A DNA stretch of 64,000 nt from SHZL01 sp031362985 (GTDB lineage Bacteria > Pseudomonadota > Gammaproteobacteria > Xanthomonadales > SZUA-36), in NCBI GenBank assembly GCA_031362985.1, contig JANLTO010000129.1, forward strand, positions 1-64,000. Reading direction: 5' to 3'. This document shows, piece by piece, positions 37,217 to 46,053 of this stretch (positions are counted from its first letter, which is position 1; each line of letters starts with the position of its first letter). The notes below the pieces were generated by a model. That model saw only the letters and a program-made list of their open reading frames with translations, did no database searches and had not been told where the DNA came from. The translations under genes were made by a program, and so were the position numbers.

Positions 37217-39826
37217 TCAGCCTACTACAATATTCAGCAAGCGGTCAGGTACATGGATAATTTTACGTACCTCCTTGCCTGCCGTGTGCCGCTGAACATT
37301 CCCATCTCTCAGGGCCATGGCCATGGCCTTGTCCTGTTCCATCCCCGGTTCCAGTTCGAGCCGGGCCCGGACCTTGCCATTGACCTGCACAACTACAGTA
37401 ACCTGTGAACGGACGCGGGCTGATTCATCGACTTCCGGCCAGCATGCCGCGTACAAAGGCTTGCTCTCCCCCAGCGCGGACCAAAGTTCCTCGCAAATAT
37501 GCGGTGTAATGGGATTCATCAGGCGAACAACAGCAAGCCACGCCTCTTGAGTCACCGCCCTGCCCTGTTCGCTTTGATCTTCGAACCTGGCAAGGTGATT
37601 GGTCAATTCCATGATCGCGGCAATAGCTGTGTTAAAGGTATAGCGACGGCTTATGTCATCGCTGACCTTGGCTACCGTGTTGTGCACCAGTCGCCGAATG
37701 TCCCGCTGCTCCTGGCTGAGCACAGCCAGGTCCAGTGGCACACATGGCCCTGCTTCCAGGTGCGTCATTACCAGGGTCCAGACCCGGCGCAGGAACCTCG
37801 ATGCGCCCTCCACACCGGAATCAGACCATTCAAGCGATTGATCCGGTGGTGACGCAAACATGGAAAACAGTCGCACGCAATCGGCCCCATAGTGATCCAC
37901 CAGTCTCTGTGGATCAACGCCGTTGTTCTTGGACTTGGACATTTTTTCAACTGCACCAATGGTCACGGGCTTGCCGTCAGAGCGTCGCACAGCGCCCAGG
38001 GGCTTGCCTCTGGAGTCGCGCTTAACCTCTACATCCGCCGGGTTTATCCAGCGGACGGCCCCGTCCTGTGTTTGCTGGTAGTAGGTATCAGCCACAACCA
38101 TACCCTGGCAAAGCAAACGAATTGCGGGTTCATCTCCCTCTACCAAACCTGCATTCCGCAGCAAGCGGTGGTAAAAGCGAAAATACATCAAGTGTAATAT
38201 GGCGTGCTCAATGCCACCGATGTACTGGTCCACCGGCAGCCAGTACTTCGCGCGTTCGTCGAGCTGCGACTCCGCACCCGGGCAACAATAACGTGCGTAG
38301 TACCACGAAGATTCCATGAACGTATCAAAGGTATCAGTTTCCCTCTCGGCAGCGACGCCACACTGTGGGCACATTGTTTTACGCCAATCCGGGTCGGTCT
38401 TGATGGGCGACTGCACGCCAGTGAACGATACGCTTTCTGGCAACACCACCGGCAGCTGATCTTCCGGCACCGGCACTGCGCCGCACTGCGGACAGTAAAT
38501 TACCGGTATTGGGCAACCCCAGTAACGCTGGCGGCTGACACCCCAGTCACGCAGCCGGTAGTTAACCTTGCGCTCTCCCATGCCACGCTGTTCCAGCCAG
38601 GCGATTGCCTTTTCCTTGGCGGCTATGACGCTTAAACCATTGAGCCACGCGCTGTTGATGGCCGGGCCGTCTTCGGTCCAGGCGCCGCCTTGCCAGTCTG
38701 CCGGCGGTTGCACTGTTCGAACTATCGGCAGATTGTGGCTCACGGCAAAATCCCAGTCGCGTTGATCCTGACCTGGGACTGCCATTATGGCGCCCTTACC
38801 GTAAGCCATCAGGACGTAATCCGCGGTATACAGGGGCACGGGTTTTCCGGTGAATGGATTTAGCAGGTAGGCGCCAATGAACACTCCTCTTTTGCGCTCG
38901 CTACTCGCTTCGGCCAGTCGGTCTGCTTCGCTTGCCAGCCTGGCTTCTGCAACAAACGTGCTAACTTCGGCAGCGCGTTCATGGGTAGTAACTGTGGCGA
39001 GCATAGGGTGTTCCGGCGCCAGCACCGCGTAAGTCATGCCAAAGGCTGTGTCCGGTCGCGTGGTAAATACAGTGACCTGCCGGTTGGCTGCATCCGGCAC
39101 GCCATTCTCATCGCATACTGTCATGCAAAATTCTGCGCCTTCCGAGCGGCCAATCCAATTGCGCTGCATGGTCTTTACGGCGTCCGGCCAGGCTTCCAGC
39201 TTATCCAGACCTGTAAGTAGCTCTTCAGCATAATCAGTGATGCGCAGGAACCATTGCGGTATGGACTTGCGTTCTACCAGTGCGCCTGAACGCCAACCCC
39301 GCCCGTCAATGACCTGCTCGTTTGCCAGCACCGTCTGGTCAACAGGGTCCCAATTCACCTCCGAGTCTTTTCGATAAGCCAGCCCCTGTTTCATCAGCCG
39401 GGTGAACATGAGCTGCTCCCAGCGGTAGTACTCCGGCTTGCAGGTAGTCAGTTCCCTGGACCAGTCGTAGGCAAAACCCAGCCGCTTGAACTGGGCTTTC
39501 ATGTGCTCGATGTTTGCGTAGGTCCACGTCGCTGGCGCAGTGTCATTGCTGATGGCTGCGTTTTCCGCTGGCAATCCAAACGCATCCCAACCCATGGGCT
39601 GAAGCACATTCCTGCCGCACATGCGGTGGTAGCGGCTGATCACATCACCAATTGTGTAGTTACGCACATGGCCCATGTGCAAAGCGCCCGATGGATAAGG
39701 CAACATCGACAGGCAGTAGTACTTCTCTCCCGCTGCGTCTTCGTGCGCCCGGAAGGCATCATTCTCCGCCCAAATCTGCTGAATCCGCAGCTCAATTTCA
39801 GCTGGTGAATAAATTTTTTCCGACAT
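37217..39826 (-). CDS. leuS: Leucyl-tRNA synthetase
   Basis: Class I aminoacyl-tRNA synthetase, 869 aa. It shows the HIGH-type motif (GALHMGHVRNYTIGD), the KMSKS loop (VEKMSKSKNNGVDP), two CxxC pairs of the zinc domain (CPQCG twice), and an editing domain with TTRPDTAFGMTY. The frame is open upstream, but MSEKIYSPAEIE at 39826 is the normal start. It is the first gene of a ten-gene minus-strand run that continues to tldD; its promoter must lie in the 194 bp before the divergent HerA-like gene. Confidence 0.96.
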   Translation of the reverse strand: MSEKIYSPAEIELRIQQIWAENDAFRAHEDAAGEKYYCLSMLPYPSGALHMGHVRNYTIGDVISRYHRMCGRNVLQPMGWDAFGLPAENAAISNDTAPATWTYANIEHMKAQFKRLGFAYDWSRELTTCKPEYYRWEQLMFTRLMKQGLAYRKDSEVNWDPVDQTVLANEQVIDGRGWRSGALVERKSIPQWFLRITDYAEELLTGLDKLEAWPDAVKTMQRNWIGRSEGAEFCMTVCDENGVPDAANRQVTVFTTRPDTAFGMTYAVLAPEHPMLATVTTHERAAEVSTFVAEARLASEADRLAEASSERKRGVFIGAYLLNPFTGKPVPLYTADYVLMAYGKGAIMAVPGQDQRDWDFAVSHNLPIVRTVQPPADWQGGAWTEDGPAINSAWLNGLSVIAAKEKAIAWLEQRGMGERKVNYRLRDWGVSRQRYWGCPIPVIYCPQCGAVPVPEDQLPVVLPESVSFTGVQSPIKTDPDWRKTMCPQCGVAAERETDTFDTFMESSWYYARYCCPGAESQLDERAKYWLPVDQYIGGIEHAILHLMYFRFYHRLLRNAGLVEGDEPAIRLLCQGMVVADTYYQQTQDGAVRWINPADVEVKRDSRGKPLGAVRRSDGKPVTIGAVEKMSKSKNNGVDPQRLVDHYGADCVRLFSMFASPPDQSLEWSDSGVEGASRFLRRVWTLVMTHLEAGPCVPLDLAVLSQEQRDIRRLVHNTVAKVSDDISRRYTFNTAIAAIMELTNHLARFEDQSEQGRAVTQEAWLAVVRLMNPITPHICEELWSALGESKPLYAACWPEVDESARVRSQVTVVVQVNGKVRARLELEPGMEQDKAMAMALRDGNVQRHTAGKEVRKIIHVPDRLLNIVVG

Positions 39827-40020
39827 CTTGGTAATGGTTCCTTGTTGCGACCGGTTTCCGAACCGCCTCGCCGATACGCGAATGCGGCAGCTTAACTGAC
39901 CGGTCCACAATTAAAAAGGTGCCTGCAGTTTAACGCATCTCCCCTGTGCAAATCCCTTCTGTTATCGGCTTGAAAATCGGGTTAGGCTTGGAACAGGTGA
40001 ACCAGGCAAAGGGCAGCATA

Positions 40021-41478
40021 ATGAGTGAAATAAACCCTATTCTCATCGGCAAGGGTGCAGAACTACAGTACCTCCTGCCTGCATTTGGTAACCGCCATGG
40101 GCTGGTGAGCGGTGCTACCGGCACCGGCAAGACCGTAACCCTGCAAGTGCTGGCGGAAGGCTGGTCACGGATAGGGGTGCCCGTTTTCCTGGCTGACGTT
40201 AAAGGCGACCTTGCTGGATTGAGTCAGCCAATAGTACCGAACGCAAAAATTAGTGAGCGGGCCCGGGCAATCGGCATGGAGGATTTCTGTCCTACCGCCT
40301 GGCCCGTGGTGTTTTGGGATGTTTTCGGACAAAGCGGTCACCCCGTACGCACCACGATTTCAGAAATGGGGCCCCTGCTGCTGGCGAGTCTGCTGGAGCT
40401 GAACGACACTCAGGAGGGAGTTCTTAACATTGCTTTCCGCATCGCCGACGAGCAAGGACTGCTTTTACTCGATCTTGAGGATCTTCGCGCGCTGTTGCGT
40501 TTTCTTGCTGAGAATTCCAGGGAATTTTCTCAAAAGTATGGCAACGTGAGTGCCAGCTCAGTGGCTTCCATTCAACGACGCTTGCTGGTCCTTGATGACC
40601 AGGGAGCCGAGAGTTTCTTCGGCGAACCGGCTCTGGAATTGAGCGACCTGATGCGTTCAGACCTCACCGGCCGAGGCATAATCAATGTCCTCGCGGCAGA
40701 CAAGCTGATACAAAAGCCCAGGCTTTACGCCACGCTCCTGCTGTGGATCCTGTCAGAGCTATGGGAATCGCTGCCGGAAGCCGGCGATACGGAGAAGCCC
40801 AGGTTGGTGTTCTTCTTTGATGAAGCCCATTTGGTGTTCAACAACGCACCGCGGGCTTTGCTTGAAAAAATTGAGGAAGTGGTGCGCATGATCCGCTCCA
40901 AAGGAGTGGGAATATACTTTGTTACGCAAAGTCCGCTCGATATCCCCGACACGGTACTGGGACAACTCGGTAACCGCATTCAGCACGCTTTGCGCGCCTA
41001 TACTCCCAAAGACCTCAAGGCGGTGCGCGCAGTGGCACAGACCTTTCGCGTCAATCCCGGACTTAACATCGAACAGGCGCTCACTGAGCTTGGTGTCGGT
41101 GAGGCACTGGTTTCCACGCTGCAGGACAAAGGCATCCCTGGAATTGTCGATCGCTGCCTGATTTGCCCGCCTACTTCGCGCATTGGACCCATCACTGATC
41201 AGGAACGCGGTGCGGCAAAGTCCAGCAGCCCAGTAGGCAGTCGCTACAACGTCGCTCTCGACCGCGAGTCAGCCGCAGAAGTGTTGTTAAAACGAACGGA
41301 ACAAGCTGCAAGCAAAAGCAGCAGACCAGAAACCCCAGCAAAACCGGAACCGAAACGCAGCAGCCACAGACAGTCTGCCACCGAGGCCGCTGCCAAGAGC
41401 TTTCTGCGCAGCGTGAGCACTACCCTTGGAAGGGAGATCATGCGCGGCATACTAGGAGCAATCAGGAAGGGACGATAG
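40021..41478 (+). CDS. HerA-like P-loop ATPase (DUF853 family)
   Basis: 485 aa ATPase of the helicase HerA-like, DUF853 family. Walker A is GATGTGKT at about residues 31-38; Walker B is LVFFFDEAHLVF; an arginine-rich loop follows (RMIRSKGVGIYFVTQSPLDIPD). The last 70 residues are Lys/Ser/Pro-rich and end in a basic helix. Related proteins are common in alpha- and gammaproteobacteria; function is not established, although a DNA-translocase fold is likely. The frame opens at 39946 but the ATG at 40021 gives the family start MSEINPILIGKG. Monocistronic and divergent from leuS. Confidence 0.85.
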   Translation: MSEINPILIGKGAELQYLLPAFGNRHGLVSGATGTGKTVTLQVLAEGWSRIGVPVFLADVKGDLAGLSQPIVPNAKISERARAIGMEDFCPTAWPVVFWDVFGQSGHPVRTTISEMGPLLLASLLELNDTQEGVLNIAFRIADEQGLLLLDLEDLRALLRFLAENSREFSQKYGNVSASSVASIQRRLLVLDDQGAESFFGEPALELSDLMRSDLTGRGIINVLAADKLIQKPRLYATLLLWILSELWESLPEAGDTEKPRLVFFFDEAHLVFNNAPRALLEKIEEVVRMIRSKGVGIYFVTQSPLDIPDTVLGQLGNRIQHALRAYTPKDLKAVRAVAQTFRVNPGLNIEQALTELGVGEALVSTLQDKGIPGIVDRCLICPPTSRIGPITDQERGAAKSSSPVGSRYNVALDRESAAEVLLKRTEQAASKSSRPETPAKPEPKRSSHRQSATEAAAKSFLRSVSTTLGREIMRGILGAIRKGR

Positions 41479-41787
41479 GGCGGTCGCTGCACCTTTTTAA
41501 GCCCGGATTTTCGCTGGCAAACTCCAGATGAAATTTTTTTTGAATCAATAATTTGTTGCTTTTTCGCAACAATTCAGGTTTTTCGCCTGCCCGAATGATA
41601 CTTTCCGTGACTGCTGACCATCGTTTGCACGACTCTGCGCCTGCATTAAACAGGTGTGCAGAGCTCCCGCTGCTCAGTTTTCTGCATCGGGTGCAGATGC
41701 CATTTTCCGCAACAAAACCCTCTGTATCAAATGCTTACAAAGCTAAATCTGGCCATTGAAGTGCATTTATTTGCTAAAATTAATGGC
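41479..41787. other. Hairpin-rich intergenic region
   Basis: About 310 bp with no supported ORF between the HerA-like gene and the folK terminator. TTGTTGC-6 nt-GCAACAA at 41553-41572, followed by a stretch ending in five T, may terminate the HerA-like transcript on the plus strand. CTCTGC-G-CCTG-7 nt-CAGG-TGT-GCAGAG at 41633-41663 is a second, larger stem. TCTGCA and TGCAGA at about 41691-41706 form a third. A small RNA is possible but not shown. Confidence 0.45.
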
Positions 41788-41820
41788 AAAAAAAAACCTC
41801 TCCCCTGGAAGGGGAGAGGT
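41788..41820 (-). terminator. Intrinsic terminator of pcnB-folK
   Basis: Read on the minus strand: ACCTCTCCCC and GGGGAGAGGT form a perfect 10-bp stem (11 bp if the loop-closing T-A is counted), followed at once by eight T. It lies 113 bp after the folK stop and is the clearest intrinsic terminator in the window. Confidence 0.92.
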
Positions 41821-41933
41821 AGGCTTTTGGAGTGATGTACCCGTCTTTCGCGCCCTGCGACCTTGCTAAACGTTGCAGTTTTACCAAGGTTGGTGGTAAT
41901 AATACCACTATCGTGCAAGAAAGCAAATCCTTT

Positions 41934-42440
41934 TCAATCTATCTTCTCGACACGCTGGCTTTCCAGGGAGCCGAAGATTTCCCGGGCCAAACCGACACCA
42001 GGAATTTCCAGTTCCGGGGCAAGCTCCAATAACGGTAACAATACGAAGGCGCGCAAATGCATACGCGGGTGAGGCACTTCCAGACCCGGCTTGTGCAGCA
42101 CCTGTTGCCCGTATAACAATAGGTCGAGATCGATTGTTCTTGGTCCCCAGCGCTCCGGACCGCGCACCCGCCCGCCTTTCTCCTCTGTAGCCAACAAAAC
42201 GGTCAACAACTCCATTCCGGAAAGTGAGCAATCCAGTTCCGCCACGGCATTAACAAAATCCGCTTGCGATTGGACACCCCAGGCCGCACTGCGATAAAAG
42301 CTCGATCGGCGCAGGTGGTGGATGCTGGGATTGCGACCCAACTCGGCCAAAGCTTGGTTAATCAGTGCGCGTCCGTCTCCGAGATTGCTCCCCAGCCCGA
42401 CATACGCGCGGACGGGCTCAGCCGACCGGCTTTTTAGCAT
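41934..42440 (-). CDS. folK: HPPK, 6-hydroxymethyl-dihydropterin pyrophosphokinase
   Basis: Folate-pathway enzyme transferring pyrophosphate from ATP to 6-hydroxymethyl-7,8-dihydropterin, 168 aa. Motifs: VGLGSNLGD at the N-terminus, the family signature RWGPRTIDLDLLLYG, and VPHPRMHLRAFVLLPL with the catalytic basic residues. It overlaps the end of pcnB by 23 bp, the usual gammaproteobacterial pair, and is followed by a strong terminator. Confidence 0.95.
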   Translation of the reverse strand: MLKSRSAEPVRAYVGLGSNLGDGRALINQALAELGRNPSIHHLRRSSFYRSAAWGVQSQADFVNAVAELDCSLSGMELLTVLLATEEKGGRVRGPERWGPRTIDLDLLLYGQQVLHKPGLEVPHPRMHLRAFVLLPLLELAPELEIPGVGLAREIFGSLESQRVEKID

Positions 42441-43698
42441 TGCGGCGTCGAGAGCGGGAACGCCGGCGTCGTCCGCCGGGTGGTTCCAGGGATACTTGTA
42501 CTGGCGCGATCATCCCCTCCTGAGCGGTGGTCCAAAATTCCGCCAGCTTGGCCAGGGCCGGGTCCTCCTCCACCCGCAACAGGAGAAAATCGTAAGCCGC
42601 CCGAAACCTTTGTTCCCCGAAGATTCGTTTCCAACGTTTGCCACTGGTTTTATTGAAGCGCGGCTGCATTGCCCAGATGTGTTTGCTTACCGAACTGAAT
42701 CGCCGCGGCACAGCAGTCGAGCCTGACTGCTTGAGAAAGACTTCCTCACCCGCCTCCAGCCAGGACTCTGACTCGGACATTCCCGCAGAAACCAGCGCCT
42801 CGTTCTGCTTTTTCACTGGCTCCCATAACAAGGCAGCGAACAGAAAGGCCGGCGTAACTGGTTTTTCTTCCAGCAGCCTTGCATCGGTGTTCTCCAGCGC
42901 CTTATGCAGCAAGGGCCCGATGACGATTTGTCCAGGGTGCTCCCCCGCGCCGACCGCAGGCAGCAAAGTTGAACTCAGTCCAAAACGCTGCAGAGCCGCC
43001 ATGCTGCGGGCTCCGTGTCCAGTTAGAAACAGTTTGCACACTTCCTCAAAAAGGCGTGCTGGTGGAACCTCATGGAGAAGGTATGCGAGGTGCCGAATCG
43101 GACCTTCGCTGGCTGCATCGGGCTGCACACCAAGTTTGGCCACAAATCGCGCAGCGCGTAACAGCCGCACCGGGTCTTCGCGATAGCGCACATCCGGATC
43201 ACCAATCAGTCTGAGTTTCTTGTTCTTCAGGTCTTCGTAGCCACCGACGTAGTCTCGAATGGCCCCCGTGACGGGGTCCAGAAACAAGGCGTTGACGGTG
43301 AAGTCCCTACGAATGGCATCCTCTTCAACCGTGCCCCAGACATTGTCGCGCAAAATCCGGCCATTGGCTGTTTCGTGATCACCTGCAACAGGGCTTTGGC
43401 CTCTGAACGTGGCAACTTCGATCAACGCGTTTCGTTTGCGCACATGAGCGAGGCGAAACCGGCGCCCGATGAGTCGACAGCGCGGAAAAATGCCCTGCAC
43501 TTCTTCCGGTGTGGCACTGGTGGCAACATCAAAATCTTTTGGTACTTTTCCCAGCAGCAGGTCCCGCACGCCCCCACCAACAATATAGGCTTCATACCCG
43601 GCTTCCTGAAGATCTGTCACCACCTCCGAGGCATGCGGGCACAACTGCTTTACGGGAATACCGTGCTCGGATTGTGGAATTTCAATAAATGGTTTGAT
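42418..43698 (-). CDS. pcnB: Poly(A) polymerase I, probable non-canonical start
   Basis: Nucleotidyltransferase that adds poly(A) tails to RNA for decay, about 426 aa. Seen: YIVGGGVRDLLLGKVPKDFDVAT (nucleotide site; here YIVGGGVRDLLLG and PKDFDVAT), RRFRLAHV, RRDFTVNAL and REDPVRLLRAARF, with an Arg-rich C-terminal tail. The first ATG/GTG/TTG codon in frame is a TTG at 43644, but conserved sequence (IEIPQSEHGIPVKQ, cf. IPREQHAISRK in E. coli) continues upstream of it. Between the in-frame TAG at 43720-43722 and 43644 there is no standard start. The ATC at 43698 has AGGA six bases upstream; ATT codons at 43704 and 43686 are alternatives. Confidence 0.88.
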   Translation of the reverse strand: MKPFIEIPQSEHGIPVKQLCPHASEVVTDLQEAGYEAYIVGGGVRDLLLGKVPKDFDVATSATPEEVQGIFPRCRLIGRRFRLAHVRKRNALIEVATFRGQSPVAGDHETANGRILRDNVWGTVEEDAIRRDFTVNALFLDPVTGAIRDYVGGYEDLKNKKLRLIGDPDVRYREDPVRLLRAARFVAKLGVQPDAASEGPIRHLAYLLHEVPPARLFEEVCKLFLTGHGARSMAALQRFGLSSTLLPAVGAGEHPGQIVIGPLLHKALENTDARLLEEKPVTPAFLFAALLWEPVKKQNEALVSAGMSESESWLEAGEEVFLKQSGSTAVPRRFSSVSKHIWAMQPRFNKTSGKRWKRIFGEQRFRAAYDFLLLRVEEDPALAKLAEFWTTAQEGMIAPVQVSLEPPGGRRRRSRSRRRNAKKPVG

Positions 43699-43760
43699 AA
43701 AAATTCCTGGTCGTCCAGACTATCTGTATAAAATGCTGGCGCGAGTCTGTGTAATTGTGG

Positions 43761-43788
43761 TTGATTGCGTAGTCAGATTGGATAAGAT
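43761..43788 (+). promoter_or_regulatory. Candidate promoter for tRNA-Glu
   Basis: TTGATT at 43761-43766 and TAAGAT at 43783-43788 with a 16-bp spacer, about 50 bp before the tRNA. Fair but not strong match to sigma-70 consensus. The divergent pcnB promoter must lie in the same interval; I could not place it. Confidence 0.4.
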
Positions 43789-43839
43789 GTGTTCGCTAGT
43801 TTAACATGTGCGGCCAGTTGTAAACCAAACCACCCAACT

Positions 43840-43915
43840 GCTCCCTTCGTCTAGCGGTCCAGGACGCTGCCCTCTCAAGGCGGAAACACGAGTTCGATTC
43901 TCGTAGGGAGCGCCA
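43840..43915 (+). tRNA. tRNA-Glu (anticodon CTC)
   Basis: Acceptor stem GCTCCCT pairs with AGGGAGC, followed by G and an encoded CCA. The sequence TTCGTCTAGCGGTCCAGGAC is typical of glutamate tRNAs. Anticodon stem CTGCC/GGCGG holds loop CTCTCAA, anticodon CTC, which reads GAG only; the GAA-reading tRNA must be elsewhere. T-arm GAGTTCGATTCTC is intact. fdxA follows 44 bp downstream with no terminator between. Confidence 0.95.
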
Positions 43916-43959
43916 TGGGCGCCGCTTGCGGTGCCCCCAAGTCTCGGGCGAGTGTGAAA

Positions 43960-44283
43960 ATGACGTTTGTCGTCACTGAAAACTGTATCAAGTGCAAGTA
44001 CATGGACTGCGTGGAAGTATGCCCGGTGGATTGCTTTCACGAGGGGCCTAACTTCCTGGTTATAGATCCGGAAGAATGCATTGACTGCACCTTGTGCGAA
44101 CCTGAATGCCCCGCCGAGGCCATTTTCCCTGAGGATGACCTGCCTGGCGGCCAGGAACACTTTACCAAGCTGAACGCGGAATTGTCACTGCAGTGGCCGG
44201 TTATTACCCAACGCAAAGAACCTCCTGCCGATGCCGCGGAATGGGATGGAAAAGAAGGCAAGCTGGACTTGCTGGAAAGATAA
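43960..44283 (+). CDS. fdxA: Seven-iron ferredoxin FdxA
   Basis: Small electron carrier of the 3Fe-4S/4Fe-4S type, 107 aa. The first motif region reads CIKCKYMDCVEVCPVDCF and the second CIDCTLCEPECP, matching the family closely. The acidic C-terminal half (DAAEWDGKEGKLDLLER) is also conserved. The frame opens earlier inside the tRNA, but MTFVVTENC at 43960 is the family start. It lies directly behind tRNA-Glu and may be cotranscribed with it. Confidence 0.95.
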   Translation: MTFVVTENCIKCKYMDCVEVCPVDCFHEGPNFLVIDPEECIDCTLCEPECPAEAIFPEDDLPGGQEHFTKLNAELSLQWPVITQRKEPPADAAEWDGKEGKLDLLER

Positions 44284-44329
44284 TTAATGCACCCGGCACT
44301 GGATTGAACACCCAGGGTCAAACAGGTCA

Positions 44330-44989
44330 TCAACCCAGGCGTTGCCCCAGAACTTCCAACAGGTGCTCGGAAGCATCCGGATCGGCATCAGACCCGTCTG
44401 CATTCTTGATATAAACGCGGGTAGTTTCTCCTTCAGCCTGTGTCACAGCCTCGTAGCTCCCGCTGTAATTTGGTGGCTTATCCCGCCAGAATGCCATTTT
44501 CCCCCAAAATCTACCGAAAAATCCCTCGTCGGAGGCCTTGGGCGTATGGCGGTACTCAAAACTGTATCCGTTGTCGCCCAAGGTGCTTAATACAGACATC
44601 CCGCTGCGAGTGACGGCAAACCCGAGGCGGCGAAACACACTGGGCTGGGTATCCTTCACCTGCAGGTAAACGACCCCGGCGGACCAGCGCACTCCTGACC
44701 CTGTCTGCGCATCAGTTGATGTGCTGTCAACGCGAGGTGGGAAGGCGCGAATCTCTTTTTGCGGCAAAGGTGCGGGCGGGCTGGTTATAAGGAGCGCACC
44801 GCTTGAAGATGGAACGGACAATCCCTCCGGCACGTTCAGTGCCGGTGACTCAACCGCATAATAATATTGCGGCAGCTTATTGTCGCGATGGAACATGCTG
44901 CACGAGGTCAGTGCAATGCACGAGAGCGCCAGCGGCATCACCACTGCAATTCTCAGAGCCACCGTTCCTGTAGTCAGCTGCAATTTCAT
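44330..44989 (-). CDS. bamC: Outer-membrane assembly lipoprotein BamC
   Basis: Lipoprotein of the BAM complex that inserts outer-membrane beta-barrels, 219 aa. The signal peptide ends in a lipobox (ALTSC). The mature N-terminus (DNKLPQYYYAVESPALNVPEGL) corresponds to the unstructured lasso that binds BamD. The protein is shorter than E. coli BamC (about 340 aa), with apparently one helix-grip domain instead of two. It lies 66 bp after dapA, the standard neighbour. Confidence 0.85.
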   Translation of the reverse strand: MKLQLTTGTVALRIAVVMPLALSCIALTSCSMFHRDNKLPQYYYAVESPALNVPEGLSVPSSSGALLITSPPAPLPQKEIRAFPPRVDSTSTDAQTGSGVRWSAGVVYLQVKDTQPSVFRRLGFAVTRSGMSVLSTLGDNGYSFEYRHTPKASDEGFFGRFWGKMAFWRDKPPNYSGSYEAVTQAEGETTRVYIKNADGSDADPDASEHLLEVLGQRLG

Positions 44990-45055
44990 TTCACATTTCC
45001 AATTTTCTTGAGGCAGGACGAGCCCGATAAAATCGGGTGACGCGCAGAACAGTTT

Positions 45056-45943
45056 TCAATGACCCGGCCTCAAAAGACCCAAATCGGACATGCAATCGCG
45101 CAACATTCCGCGAAATTCTTCCGACAGAGGGGTCAGGGGTAACCGCACAGTCGCTGCACACAAATTCATTTCATGCAGAGCCCATTTTACAGGAATTGGA
45201 TTGGTTTCGATCGTCATCAGTTCCAAAAGCCTGTACAAACGCCCTGATTCCGCCTCCGCTGCGTCCCAGTCGTGTAGTGCCGCGGCCTGGCAAATATCCC
45301 TGAATGCGCGTGGGACCACGTTCGCGGCCACGGAGATCACTCCACTGGCCCCGTGGCGCATGGCCTCAACGCACGTCTGGTCATCACCACTGAACAACAC
45401 GAAATCATCGGTGCACAAGGGATTTAAAGCCCGCAGTCGCTCCAGGTGACCCACAGATTCCTTCAGACCAACGATGCGCTCATGTCCAGCCAACTGTCGC
45501 ACCGTCGCAGGCAGCATGTCCACCGACGTTCGCGACGGAACATTGTACAGGATGATTGGCAATCCACCCTGGTCTGCCACAGCGCGGAAGTGCTCAACCA
45601 GCCCATGCTGGGTCGGGCGATTGTAATAAGGTGTAACCACCAGAGCTGCATCAGCGCCATGAGCAGCCGCCAGTTGCGTGTTGACAATGGTTCGATCCGT
45701 TGCCGGCGAACCGGTACCCGCAATCACCGGGATACTTCCCGAAACCTGCTCTGCCACCGCATCCAGCAAGACCTCAAACTCGCCTGACCGCAATGTTGCG
45801 GACTCACCTGTCGTTCCGCCAATAACCAGCGCCTGGGTACCTGCTTCGAGCTGAAACGCCACCAGCGATGAAAGCGCAGCGAAGTCAATCGCTCCCGTTT
45901 CCGTGAACGGTGTTGCCAGCGCAACAATACTGCCTCTAATCAT
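45056..45943 (-). CDS. dapA: 4-hydroxy-tetrahydrodipicolinate synthase
   Basis: First committed enzyme of the lysine/diaminopimelate pathway, condensing pyruvate and aspartate semialdehyde, 295 aa. Motifs: GSIVALATPF, GTTGESATL, VVTPYYNRPTQHG with the catalytic Tyr, and ERIVGLKESVGHL with the Schiff-base Lys. The frame opens at 46054 but MIRGSIVALATPF at 45943 is the family start. It forms an operon with bamC and is divergent from bcp. Confidence 0.96.
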   Translation of the reverse strand: MIRGSIVALATPFTETGAIDFAALSSLVAFQLEAGTQALVIGGTTGESATLRSGEFEVLLDAVAEQVSGSIPVIAGTGSPATDRTIVNTQLAAAHGADAALVVTPYYNRPTQHGLVEHFRAVADQGGLPIILYNVPSRTSVDMLPATVRQLAGHERIVGLKESVGHLERLRALNPLCTDDFVLFSGDDQTCVEAMRHGASGVISVAANVVPRAFRDICQAAALHDWDAAEAESGRLYRLLELMTIETNPIPVKWALHEMNLCAATVRLPLTPLSEEFRGMLRDCMSDLGLLRPGH

Positions 45944-46053
45944 GCAATCAGCCAATGAACGGGGACCGGCTGCATGGTACTTGCGGTACTCATGGCTGAC
46001 AAGTATCCTGCCAAACAGAGCAGTAAAATCCCTACACTGGAACCTGGAGCTCA

